Shown here in pieces: positions 1 to 6,997 of a stretch of 13,866 bases of DNA; positions within the stretch are counted from its first letter, which is position 1, and every line of letters begins with the position of its first letter. The stretch spans positions 1-13,866 of the forward strand of contig CAVIKO010000049.1 of the NCBI GenBank assembly GCA_963643035.1, given 5' to 3'. Under the pieces are notes generated by a model. It saw only the letters and a list, made by a program, of their open reading frames with translations, was not told the DNA's origin and made no database searches. Both the position numbers and the translations under genes were made by a program. This DNA is from UMGS1696 sp963643035 (lineage in GTDB: Bacteria > Bacillota > Clostridia > Oscillospirales > CAG-272).

Positions 1-719
1 GCGCCGACCGTTTCCATCACATGTAAAACGGTTCTTGCACGATCTCTGCATACGCCGGCGGCAAAAGCAAATTCGCGCACCGTACATGGGTTGGGACAAT
101 GCTGCGGAATAAAACGCGCGTAGGAATCCCGATCGTCCAACACAATGATCCGATGCATTTCCTGCGGAATCCGTTCGTAGCGATGTGAACCTCTTTTACG
201 ATCATGGCTCCAACCGTCAAGAAGTCGATACTCCTCGATATCCAGAAACACCGCAAGGATCCGTAACCCCGGCTTCGTGAGATACTCGCGCAGACGGATA
301 CACTCAGCGATCGCGTCATAGACATTTGCCTTCTTTGGGGATCGTCTTTTTTTCGACATACCGCCTGTTTCCGGATCGATCCATGTTACAAAACGATTCT
401 CAGCGAGTGGATAGACAAGATCCACAGTGTATTCCGGCAGATACGCATCCAGCTTTTCGTGGAGTCCTGTCAGACTGTTCGATTCGATCTCCGTGATATG
501 TCCATCGCGTAAAATGTCGGCGATGAAGCCCGCGCAGGGAATTTCGTGATATGCCGACTCCGGTTCAAAATACCGCTTCAATATCAGGTGAAGCTTCTTT
601 TCACGATAGGTGCCTATATTATACCGTTCGTGACTCTCAACCGCAGTATCATAGACCGCCTGATAAAACCGTGCACACGCCACGGGAATATCAGAGAGGA
701 TTGCCGGATCGTATGTCAT
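1..719 (-). CDS. Conserved Clostridia protein, possible nuclease-like domain plus C-terminal HTH-like segment (3' end outside window)
   Basis: An open frame of 239 residues starts at 719 and runs off the left edge without a stop. Its ATG overlaps the stop of the BlaI-like gene (ATGA), so the two are probably translationally coupled. The N-terminal half carries YREKKLH (res 38-44), HEIP (58-61), ADI (67-69) and TEIES (76-80). The spacing of these acidic residues (E59, D68, E77, E79) recalls a PD-(D/E)xK-type fold, but this is inference. A central part has RSPKKANVYDAI (126-137) and LDIEEYRLLDGW (159-170), followed by basic KRGSHRYERIP. The end, CTVREFAFAAGV.RDRARTVLHVM (about 212-235), looks like a winged-helix or HTH segment. 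From memory, similar uncharacterised proteins are common in Clostridia. Real coding is well supported; the function is unknown. It could be a DNA-binding or DNA-cleaving partner of the repressor. Confidence 0.8.
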   Translation of the reverse strand, partial: MTYDPAILSDIPVACARFYQAVYDTAVESHERYNIGTYREKKLHLILKRYFEPESAYHEIPCAGFIADILRDGHITEIESNSLTGLHEKLDAYLPEYTVDLVYPLAENRFVTWIDPETGGMSKKRRSPKKANVYDAIAECIRLREYLTKPGLRILAVFLDIEEYRLLDGWSHDRKRGSHRYERIPQEMHRIIVLDDRDSYARFIPQHCPNPCTVREFAFAAGVCRDRARTVLHVMETVG

Positions 720-1147
720 TTTCGGGATCGGAGCCATGCAATCAGCGCATCGACATCCGCCTCATTGGACACACCCTCCGGGAAGAGTGCATCAAGAAGA
801 TGCAAAAACGAGCCATCATGGTATTTCCGCATGAAGTCCGCCGTCACCGCCCTTATGTATGTCTCCTTTTTGGCAAGCGGAAAATAAAGACGTTCCCTAC
901 CTTTTTTGATGGAGTAGATAAATCCGCGTTCCTCCAGACGAACCAGAAAGGAAATCAATGTCGGTGCCTTCCAATTTCGGACATTTCCAATTTTTTTCAT
1001 CAGATACGCAGTTGTCACCGGGATCTCACCGTTCCAGATTTCTGTCATCACATCATATTCCGTGTCCGGCAGTCGTATGGAATAATCCACGTTTTCCGCT
1101 TTGTCAAGCATAGCGGAAATTTCCTTACGTAGCAGTGCGTCATCCAT
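716..1147 (-). CDS. BlaI/MecI/CopY-family transcriptional repressor
   Basis: The product is a 143-residue winged-helix repressor, the usual size for BlaI/MecI. It shows the family layout: LPDTEYDVMTEIW (res 26-38), the recognition region WKAPTLISFLVRLEERGFI (59-77), the wing KKGRERLYFP (81-90) and the C-terminal dimerisation part FMRKYHDGSFLHLLDALF (105-122). Members bind inverted repeats as dimers and are usually inactivated by cleavage through an M56 sensor protease. No such protease is next to it here; the coupled downstream gene is the nuclease-like protein ending at the left edge. An upstream ATG at 1177 is possible. The ATG at 1147 is preferred because AGAAGG lies about 9 nt upstream and because the extra ten residues do not look like the family. 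The ligand or signal cannot be told from the sequence. Confidence 0.9.
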   Translation of the reverse strand: MDDALLRKEISAMLDKAENVDYSIRLPDTEYDVMTEIWNGEIPVTTAYLMKKIGNVRNWKAPTLISFLVRLEERGFIYSIKKGRERLYFPLAKKETYIRAVTADFMRKYHDGSFLHLLDALFPEGVSNEADVDALIAWLRSRK

Positions 1148-1180
1148 TGCATTATCCCTTCTTTCCGTTTTATACAATTG

Positions 1181-1197
1181 TCGAAAATTCGATTTTC
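1181..1197. promoter_or_regulatory. Palindromic operator candidate at the start point of the BlaI-like gene
   Basis: Two overlapping inverted repeats lie here: TCGAA-AA-TTCGA (1181-1192) and GAAAAT-TCG-ATTTTC (1183-1197). They cover the predicted start point of the minus-strand promoter just upstream, where a repressor would block transcription. Autoregulation by the BlaI-like protein is typical for the family but is inferred here. The sequence does not contain the classical TACA-TGTA core. Confidence 0.45.
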
Positions 1198-1203
1198 ACT
1201 TAC

Positions 1204-1232
1204 AGTATACATCCATCTAGTGAATTTGTCAA
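1204..1232 (-). promoter_or_regulatory. Sigma-A-type promoter for the BlaI-like operon
   Basis: On the minus strand TTGACA (1232-1227) is followed after exactly 17 nt by TATACT (1209-1204). The predicted start is near 1197, about 50 nt upstream of the BlaI-like ATG. Confidence 0.75.
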
Positions 1233-1339
1233 GCTTTTTTTCTTTTGATTTACATCCGCCTATCTTGCGATTTCGACATTTGCCTATCGTCAAAACGGCT
1301 TCATTTTTACAGATTTCTTGTGTTTTTGCAATGGAGTTA

Positions 1340-1368
1340 TTGACAATTCCCTTCTCTTTTCGTATAAT
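1340..1368 (+). promoter_or_regulatory. Consensus sigma-A promoter of the sugar operon
   Basis: A perfect TTGACA (1340-1345), a 17-nt spacer and a perfect TATAAT (1363-1368) lie upstream of the ROK gene. The start point is predicted near 1375. A promoter this strong would need repression, which fits a self-controlled ROK repressor. Confidence 0.85.
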
Positions 1369-1393
1369 AGAATTTGTAAAAGCATAGGCGTTC

Positions 1394-1420
1394 CGTTTTT
1401 ATAATAGGTTTCAAAAAACG
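1394..1420 (+). promoter_or_regulatory. Inverted repeat in the 5' leader of the ROK gene (weak operator candidate)
   Basis: CGTTTTT (1394-1400) and AAAAACG (1414-1420) form a 7-bp inverted repeat with a 13-nt centre, about 20-45 nt downstream of the predicted start. It could be a repressor site or only a weak hairpin. The ribosome binding site AGGAGG follows at 1427-1432, 14 nt before the ATG, which is a long spacing. Confidence 0.25.
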
Positions 1421-1446
1421 AGCGGCAGGAGGTTTTAGACACGGGT

Positions 1447-2511
1447 ATGAACAACACCACATTAAAGAGCATCAAATGGGAAAGTGTAAACGCGATTTTT
1501 TCCACAATCGCTGATACCAATGTCATCAGCCGCGCGGAAATTGCGGACATAACAGGCCTCAGTCTCGTGACGGTCGGAAAGGTGGCGGATGCACTACTCG
1601 AGAGAAACATCCTACATCAGGAAAAGGAAATCCGCACCTCAGCCGGAAGACGTGCGGGACTATTGACGCTCAATGCCAATCAGTTTGCCATTATATTCGA
1701 TCTCTCCTGCCGGGATTTCCGTATGTCCGTCATTGATTTGCGACTACAGCTTGTGGAGAAATTGAAATATCACTACAAAACAGACCGGATTTATGAGGAA
1801 AATCTGCGCGCTTTTTTATACGAAACTTCTTCCTATCTGAAAAAGAGATATGAAATGAAGAACTGCTTTGGGATCGGCGTCTCCACCCCGGGACCGTATC
1901 ATCCGGAGACAGACAGCGCAGACTACAGCCGTATACCGGAAATCAAGGACATCCCGTTGGAACACATCGTCCACGAATATCTGCCGCATCAGGCCATCTA
2001 TATTGATGCCGCTGAGAATATGGCGGCACTGTCGAACATCTCTGAAGTACCTGATTTTCGGGAGAAGACAATTCTTTATCTGTTCCTCGGCGAAGAATTC
2101 GTATCCGGTGCCATTGTGATTGACGGAGAATTTCTGCGCGGCTATCACAGGCAGCCTTGTGATTTCGGCAAAATCCAACTGCCGGGCGGCGCGTCGTTTT
2201 TTACTGCTCTGTGTGCCTGCAAAACAGCGGAAGCACTGATCACGCCGCTCTTGCCTTTTATCCACACTCTTATTCAGATTCTCGCGCCTGCCGCCATTCT
2301 TATCGAATGCGAAACGGTGCAGGAGGGACGTGAAAATGTTGTACCAATGCTAAAGGATGCGCTATGCAAAACATACGGCTACGCACCGAATACACTGCCG
2401 GAGCTTATCGGCACATGTTGCAAATTCCGTCACGCCCATCGGGGACTGGCAAGAACCCTGCGGGAAATGTGGCTTGACAAATATATCATCCACACAGAGC
2501 AGCCGGAATAA
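1447..2511 (+). CDS. ROK-family (NagC/XylR-type) transcriptional regulator, degenerate sugar-kinase domain
   Basis: The 354-residue protein has the ROK repressor layout. A winged HTH covers about residues 12-70, with the helix pair ISRAEIADITGLSLVTVGKV at 27-46. An actin-like ROK fold follows, with FDLSC (84-88), GIGVSTPG (142-149), YIDAAENMAALSN (185-197) and IDGEFLRGY (225-233). Several sugar and metal motifs of typical ROK proteins are altered. The usual GTGIGAG stretch reads LGEEFVSGA, GEIGH reads DFGKI, and the zinc motif CxCGxxGC is absent (only ALCACKTAE near 254-262). It is therefore very unlikely to be a kinase and may sense an unusual ligand. It is the first gene after a consensus promoter and lies 93 bp before manA with no clear promoter between, so it probably controls its own operon. 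No other in-frame start lies nearby. Confidence 0.85.
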   Translation: MNNTTLKSIKWESVNAIFSTIADTNVISRAEIADITGLSLVTVGKVADALLERNILHQEKEIRTSAGRRAGLLTLNANQFAIIFDLSCRDFRMSVIDLRLQLVEKLKYHYKTDRIYEENLRAFLYETSSYLKKRYEMKNCFGIGVSTPGPYHPETDSADYSRIPEIKDIPLEHIVHEYLPHQAIYIDAAENMAALSNISEVPDFREKTILYLFLGEEFVSGAIVIDGEFLRGYHRQPCDFGKIQLPGGASFFTALCACKTAEALITPLLPFIHTLIQILAPAAILIECETVQEGRENVVPMLKDALCKTYGYAPNTLPELIGTCCKFRHAHRGLARTLREMWLDKYIIHTEQPE

Positions 2512-2604
2512 AAGAGATAGGCACCTGTCTTACAGCAATACATTAATAAAGACATTCGCCGATTTTTTCAGATTTATAGCATACAGCACAAAAGGAGTAC
2601 AATC

Positions 2605-3570
2605 ATGATGAAGAAATATCCTATGAAGATGCGACCTGTATCGAAAGAGATTCTTTGGGGCGGCGACCGTTTAAAAAAACGATATAATAAAGAGGCTCCC
2701 TTTGCAAAGCTGGCGGAATCGTGGGAATTGACGGTACGTGACGATGGTATGAGCGTGATCGACAACGGCGATTATACTGGCTTGACCTTGCTGGAATATC
2801 TGCGCCACGCGCCGGATGCGCTGTCCGCTACCCGCACAATGGATCCGGAACGTTTTCCTCTTCTCATCAAGTTCATTGACGCGCACGACGATCTGTCGAT
2901 TCAGGTTCACCCGGACGACGATTACGCGCGCAAACACGAAAATTCCTCCGGCAAGATGGAAATGTGGTATATCGTGGAGGCAGATGAGGACGCGCGCCTC
3001 GTATATGGATTGCGGGACGGCTGTACTGCTGAAGAATTCGCGAATGCGATCGCTGCGGATCGGATTGAATCCGTACTCCGCTATGTACCGGTTCAAGCGG
3101 GCGAGTGCTATTTCATTCCATCCGGACAGATTCATGCCATCGGTGCAGGATGTCTGATCGCAGAAATCCAACAGAATTGCAACATCACCTACCGTGTGTT
3201 TGATTACAGGCGAAAGCAAGCGGACGGTACGCTGCGAAAGCTCCATATCAAAGAGGCTCTCGATGTAGTTAAGGTACGTACAGACGCAGAGGTGGATGCC
3301 ATCCGATATGCAGAAAAACCGGCATCTCCGGAACTGCTTTGCGCGTGTCCGTATTTTACCGTTAAACGGTATGTCTGTACACACGACACGGATCTGTTTG
3401 TCTCCGATAAGAGTTTCACTTCCCTGCTCGTTCTGCACGCGGATGGCGGTACATTGCTCTGTGACGGCAAGGAATACGAGCTGCACACCGGAGACAGCTA
3501 TTTTCTGCCTGCTGGACTCGGACATCTTCGGCTGCGCGGTTCGATCACGGTACTGGAATCCATGGTATAA
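2605..3570 (+). CDS. manA: Mannose-6-phosphate isomerase, class I (short Firmicutes type)
   Basis: This cytoplasmic zinc enzyme interconverts mannose 6-phosphate and fructose 6-phosphate. The 321 residues match the short Bacillus-type ManA length of about 315. The cupin metal ligands are visible: Q100 and H102 in IQVHPDDDYA, E119 in KMEMWYIVE, and H177 in IPSGQIHAIGAG. The family signature EIQQNCNITYRVFDY runs from 187 to 201. A C-terminal cupin half has the usual small motif near LHTGDSYFLPAG. The start is the first of two adjacent ATGs, with GGAG 7 nt upstream. It is the second gene of the operon and probably feeds mannose 6-phosphate or a related aldose phosphate from the neighbouring catabolic genes into glycolysis. 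Confidence 0.93.
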   Translation: MMKKYPMKMRPVSKEILWGGDRLKKRYNKEAPFAKLAESWELTVRDDGMSVIDNGDYTGLTLLEYLRHAPDALSATRTMDPERFPLLIKFIDAHDDLSIQVHPDDDYARKHENSSGKMEMWYIVEADEDARLVYGLRDGCTAEEFANAIAADRIESVLRYVPVQAGECYFIPSGQIHAIGAGCLIAEIQQNCNITYRVFDYRRKQADGTLRKLHIKEALDVVKVRTDAEVDAIRYAEKPASPELLCACPYFTVKRYVCTHDTDLFVSDKSFTSLLVLHADGGTLLCDGKEYELHTGDSYFLPAGLGHLRLRGSITVLESMV

Positions 3571-3762
3571 AAGGCAGCGCACAAGACGCGGCTGAAAGCG
3601 AAGCCATCCCGGTTGTCCGTGGAGAGTCATCAAGGGAGATATTTCTGAGCAGAAACGCTGCCGGACTAGTACTTGCGGTACGGACTTCTACGGTACACGG
3701 CTGATCGCGTTATATGCGAACGACACCGACAAGGGTGCAATACTACTTTGGAGGATAAGCTT

Positions 3763-4683
3763 ATGAATGCGGCACAGGAACGGATGTATTCCCGAAAATT
3801 CGGGGTATTCAACCATTTTTTATTTGGAGCTCCCGGTGGGTCGATCTCTACGAACGCCGAAACAGACAACTGGAACGCCAGAGTCGATTCCTTTGACGTG
3901 CAGTATGTCGCAAAAACCCTGCACGAAATCGGCGCCGGGTACTATTGCATCACGCTGATGCAAGGCAGGCGGTACATGGCGGCCCCAAACGCTGCTTTTG
4001 ATGCGATTGCCGGAACCCAACCAGGGGAAGCGTGTGCCAAACGGGATCTGATTCTCGATTTGTCCGACGCGCTACTCGCCTATGACATCGATCTCTATCT
4101 CTATTTCACGGGCGACGGTCCCTACAAAGATGTGGACTGTGGTGAAAAATTTGGTTTCGTGGAACCACGTAAGAATATTTCCCTCGATTTCTGCCGCAAG
4201 TGGGCTTCTGTTTTGGAAGAATATGCCATGCGGTATGGTGAGCGTGTGCGCGGCTGGTGGATCGACGGGTGCTATGACTTCTTCGGGTACGATGAAGAAC
4301 GGCTGTCCAATTACTACCATGCGGTGAAAAAAGGCAATCCGCACGCGATGACAGCGATGAACAATGGAGTCAAAGAAGATCTGTTGAAGTGGTATTCCGG
4401 CGATGAATTCACCTGCGGCGAATACAATTTCTTCGATCACATTCCGCGATCCCGATCCATTGACGGCGCACAGGCACACCTTCTCGCACCGCTTGGTCTG
4501 TCCGCGGATGGATCACCCTGGGGAGGTTGGAATCGTCCGGGATGCAAATGCACCAAGGCGGAACTGAGGGAGTATGTAAACCGGGTTCATGATGCCGGCG
4601 GTGTGGTGACAATCGATTTTCACATCCGCCCGGACTGCACTTTTGACGCAGATCAGCTGGAAGTTCTCTCCGGCATTCGCTGA
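3763..4683 (+). CDS. GH29-like (alpha-L-fucosidase-like) single-domain glycoside hydrolase family protein
   Basis: The 306-residue protein resembles the catalytic TIM barrel of GH29. KFGVFNHFLFG (res 12-22) matches the KFGIFIHWG-like start of that barrel. GAGYYCITLMQG (58-68) matches the beta-strand normally read as a-Y-x-x-x-T-x-K-H-H. RGWWIDGCYDF (163-173) matches the nucleophile strand, with D168 as the candidate nucleophile. GGVVTIDFHIRPD (279-291) matches the usual GGxLLLNxGP end. It lacks the C-terminal beta-sandwich and any signal peptide, so an extracellular role is unlikely. The ATG at 3763 has GGAGG 8 nt upstream and is preferred to the in-frame ATG at 3673. It lies in the ROK/manA operon and is followed 27 bp later by a sugar-isomerase-like gene. 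Its substrate is unknown; annotation as alpha-L-fucosidase should be treated as family-level only. Confidence 0.7.
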   Translation: MNAAQERMYSRKFGVFNHFLFGAPGGSISTNAETDNWNARVDSFDVQYVAKTLHEIGAGYYCITLMQGRRYMAAPNAAFDAIAGTQPGEACAKRDLILDLSDALLAYDIDLYLYFTGDGPYKDVDCGEKFGFVEPRKNISLDFCRKWASVLEEYAMRYGERVRGWWIDGCYDFFGYDEERLSNYYHAVKKGNPHAMTAMNNGVKEDLLKWYSGDEFTCGEYNFFDHIPRSRSIDGAQAHLLAPLGLSADGSPWGGWNRPGCKCTKAELREYVNRVHDAGGVVTIDFHIRPDCTFDADQLEVLSGIR

Positions 4684-4710
4684 AATCATACTATTCAGGA
4701 GGAAAATTGT

Positions 4711-5643
4711 ATGCTACCAATTTCCACATCGATTCATTTGACATTCGACCGGGAATACCGCACGCCAATCGCAGAACAGATTCGCCGTCTGACTGCCGAT
4801 GGGTTTATGTATCTCGATTTCAATTTTCTTGACCTCTGCGATGACACGCGATCCCCTTTTATTGGAGATGGCTGGCAGGGCTTTATCCATGCTGCCGGAG
4901 ATGCCGCCGCCATCTCCGGCGCCGTTTTCACCCAGGCACACGCACCCATGCCTGTTCAGTCCAACGGGGTGGATCTGCCGCTGTATCTGGAACGGATCCG
5001 CCGCTCCTTTGTCGGCTGTCAGATGCTTGGGATTCCGTGGATGGTCTTTCACTACATCCACAATGACAACGCGTTTGGAAGTGGTAAAACGGCGGAAGCA
5101 TTCAATATGGATTTCTTCGGCACGGTTTTGGAAATGGCGCATCGATACAACGTCGGGATCGCAATTGAAAATCTGTTTTACGGTGCCGTATTCCATGGAG
5201 AAATGCTAAGTGCACCGGAACTGCAGCTTGCCCTCATTGACGAACTGCACGATCCGCTGGTCGGTGCGTGCTGGGATACAGGTCATGGCAATCTGCGCTG
5301 TTACGCGAATCCTGAGAGAAACGGTTCCCGGTGCGACACGGCTGTTTTGTGCGATCACTACGCGAATCTGACTCGACTTGGCAAGCGATTGAAAGCACTG
5401 CACATCCACGATAATAATGGGCAGAATGACGATCATATTCCGCCGATGCTGGGCGGCTCCGTCGATTGGAATGCCGTCACGCGCGCACTGCACGACATCG
5501 GATACGATCACAGCTTCACGTTTGAGGCACACAATACCGTCTACAAACTCCGCGCTTTTGGTGTTTCGGAAGATGTGACTGACGAGGCAATTCGTCTGCT
5601 TCACCGAATTGGAGAAGAGCTTGTGGCACGTATCGGACTGTGA
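4711..5643 (+). CDS. Xylose-isomerase-like TIM-barrel protein (sugar phosphate isomerase/epimerase family)
   Basis: The 310-residue protein has the AP-endonuclease-2/xylose-isomerase-like barrel. Metal-ligand positions are recognisable: E153 in VGIAIENLF, D189 and H192 in ACWDTGHGN, H231 and H233 in ALHIHDNNG, and E272 in FTFEAHN. The stretch DDHIPPMLGGSVDW (240-253) is the typical active-site loop before the last strands. Such proteins isomerise or epimerise sugars or sugar phosphates, or sometimes cleave inositol or keto-sugar substrates; the exact reaction is not predictable. AGGAGG lies 9-10 nt before the ATG. It is the last gene of the operon, 27 bp after the GH29-like gene, and is followed by a strong terminator. 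No signal peptide is visible. Confidence 0.85.
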   Translation: MLPISTSIHLTFDREYRTPIAEQIRRLTADGFMYLDFNFLDLCDDTRSPFIGDGWQGFIHAAGDAAAISGAVFTQAHAPMPVQSNGVDLPLYLERIRRSFVGCQMLGIPWMVFHYIHNDNAFGSGKTAEAFNMDFFGTVLEMAHRYNVGIAIENLFYGAVFHGEMLSAPELQLALIDELHDPLVGACWDTGHGNLRCYANPERNGSRCDTAVLCDHYANLTRLGKRLKALHIHDNNGQNDDHIPPMLGGSVDWNAVTRALHDIGYDHSFTFEAHNTVYKLRAFGVSEDVTDEAIRLLHRIGEELVARIGL

Positions 5644-5711
5644 ATCACCGGATAGGATCCCTCTTTCGTATGCATTTTGAATATTGGTCTGCGTTTTTCC
5701 GGTATAGCCTT

Positions 5712-5763
5712 GCCCGCGATGGGAACTTCGGCATTGCGCCGTATTCCTGCCGCGGGCTTTTTT
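5712..5763 (+). terminator. Rho-independent terminator of the sugar operon
   Basis: GCCCGCG (5712-5718) pairs with CGCGGGC (5751-5757) and is followed by six T. Inner pairs GGGAA/TTCCT and CGGC/GCCG extend the stem. It lies about 70 bp after the last gene. Confidence 0.9.
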
Positions 5764-5827
5764 GAGAATCGTATTGTTTGACGAAAACGCAGAGGATCGT
5801 TTGTCTCGCGAGGAACGGTTTACCGAC

Positions 5828-5872
5828 AAAAAAGACCCCTTTTTCACATACAAATGCAAAAACAGAGTCTTT
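5828..5872 (-). terminator. Rho-independent terminator for the minus-strand patatin/nucleoside-hydrolase operon
   Basis: Read on the minus strand, AAAGACTC pairs with GGGTCTTT (one G-T pair) and an inner TTTTT/AAAAA stem closes the loop. The right arm runs into a six-T tract (three of them in the stem). It lies about 160 bp after the nucleoside-hydrolase gene and converges with the sugar-operon terminator. Confidence 0.7.
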
Positions 5873-6030
5873 CAGACGATTTTAATGGTAGGGTAAGATC
5901 TTTAGATGGCTGAAGAGCCTATGAAAACGGTTTGATGCAATTCATTTTCTGGCAATCGCACGGCATAGGCGCAGGCAAATTACAATTCGCAATCATGCCA
6001 AAGAATTTGATTAAATTTTATGCATACTTT
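5873..6030. other. Non-coding stretch, nothing recognised
   Basis: This is the rest of the 387-bp gap between the convergent operons. The two terminators lie at 5712-5763 and 5828-5872. Reading both strands, I see no gene relic, promoter or strong repeat in the remainder. Confidence 0.5.
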
Positions 6031-6954
6031 TCAGGTGTCTCTGAGCCAATGGTTCAATTCCGCCTGAAATGTCGTATCCTTACGATTCTTCACAACATAT
6101 CGATGCGGTGTCCGTACCGTAAAGCCGGGATCTGTACCGTAAACAAATGAATTTTCGCCAGTTTTCTGATCAATTGCGTTTTTCCCATATCGGCAGGTAT
6201 ATCCCGCCTTTTTCGGATCGCCGTGGAGTGCGAGAAGAGCCAGCATCGGGTCCCAGCTGCATCTGCCGTTGTGACTGCCGTGGGCATCAAAAGCACAAAC
6301 CAGCGGATCCTTCGCAAGAAACGGATCGTTTTCCGGATTGCCGCCGCAGATCACGCTTACCCCGACCTCAAAACCGAGATACGTCACAGGGCACGGTGCT
6401 TTTTCCGCCACAATATGTGCTGCGCGGCTTGCCTTTTCATTTACGGAGCAGTTATATTCCTTTCCGCAGCCGTTGTCTGCGAAATTGCCCGCCATCAGCC
6501 ATAGGTGCGCTACCTTATCCCGGAACAGCACATATCCCTCAGGATCGTCAAGCAATGCTGCAAGCGTCTGCTGGAATCCGATCTCCAGTATCTCCGCTTC
6601 TCCATCTGCGCATTCTTGAAGCAGTGATTTATAGAGGTGCAGTGCATCCGGACACTGATCGTTTGCTGTAATAGCGTGGGGATATTTTGCCGATAAAACA
6701 GGCTGATAGCTGTTCGAACCGGGGTATGTGGTCGCGCTGTGATCGATACCAATTGGAATATTGTCCAGTCCCTCCGTCGTCAGAAACGCATTTACAGATG
6801 CGCATGCTGCATCGTCCGATTCCGGGGTGCAGGCATCGATACACACGCCCATGAGCTGCCACAATTTCTTCTTGTGCGCTCTCGCACATATTCTCAGTGC
6901 GGCAACATCATCGCAATCCGTCCACCAGTCTGTTCCAAGAATTATCTTTCGCAT
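6031..6954 (-). CDS. Nucleoside hydrolase-like protein (inosine-uridine preferring family)
   Basis: The 307-residue protein has the length and fold signature of ribonucleoside hydrolases, which split nucleosides into base and ribose. The N-terminal calcium/ribose motif reads ILGTDWWTDCDDVAALR (res 5-21), with D9, D13, D15 and D16. Instead of the usual DTDPGxDD it resembles the variant DTDxGxDxDD subgroup. The central strand AHLWLMAGNF (149-158), then KEYNCSVNEKAS (165-176), corresponds to the usual G.....EFN...D..AA segment. W234-D235-P236 near the C-terminus corresponds to the last metal-binding aspartate (DP.A). The tryptophans and the subgroup motif mean the substrate could be a nucleoside or another N- or O-ribosyl compound. 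GGGAG lies 9 nt before the ATG. It starts 43 bp after the patatin-like gene and is probably in its operon. Confidence 0.82.
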   Translation of the reverse strand: MRKIILGTDWWTDCDDVAALRICARAHKKKLWQLMGVCIDACTPESDDAACASVNAFLTTEGLDNIPIGIDHSATTYPGSNSYQPVLSAKYPHAITANDQCPDALHLYKSLLQECADGEAEILEIGFQQTLAALLDDPEGYVLFRDKVAHLWLMAGNFADNGCGKEYNCSVNEKASRAAHIVAEKAPCPVTYLGFEVGVSVICGGNPENDPFLAKDPLVCAFDAHGSHNGRCSWDPMLALLALHGDPKKAGYTCRYGKNAIDQKTGENSFVYGTDPGFTVRTPHRYVVKNRKDTTFQAELNHWLRDT

Positions 6955-6997
6955 TGTCTCTTTCTCCCGTTCAAAGTTGTTTATGCAGTGTATGCGA

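Noticed and set aside
17..325. Minus-strand open frame of 102 residues
   Set aside because: It is in a different frame from the long protein that covers 1-719; low-complexity, serine/arginine/cysteine-rich composition marks it as a shadow.
1147..1177. Upstream ATG for the BlaI-like gene
   Set aside because: The downstream ATG has a ribosome binding site at good distance and matches the family start.
2512..2604. Possible separate promoter before manA
   Set aside because: AAGACA and TATAGC are about 20 nt apart and poor matches, so co-transcription with the ROK gene is preferred.
3673..3762. Thirty-residue N-terminal extension of the GH29-like protein
   Set aside because: GGAGG lies 8 nt before the ATG at 3763, and the extension has no likeness to the family.
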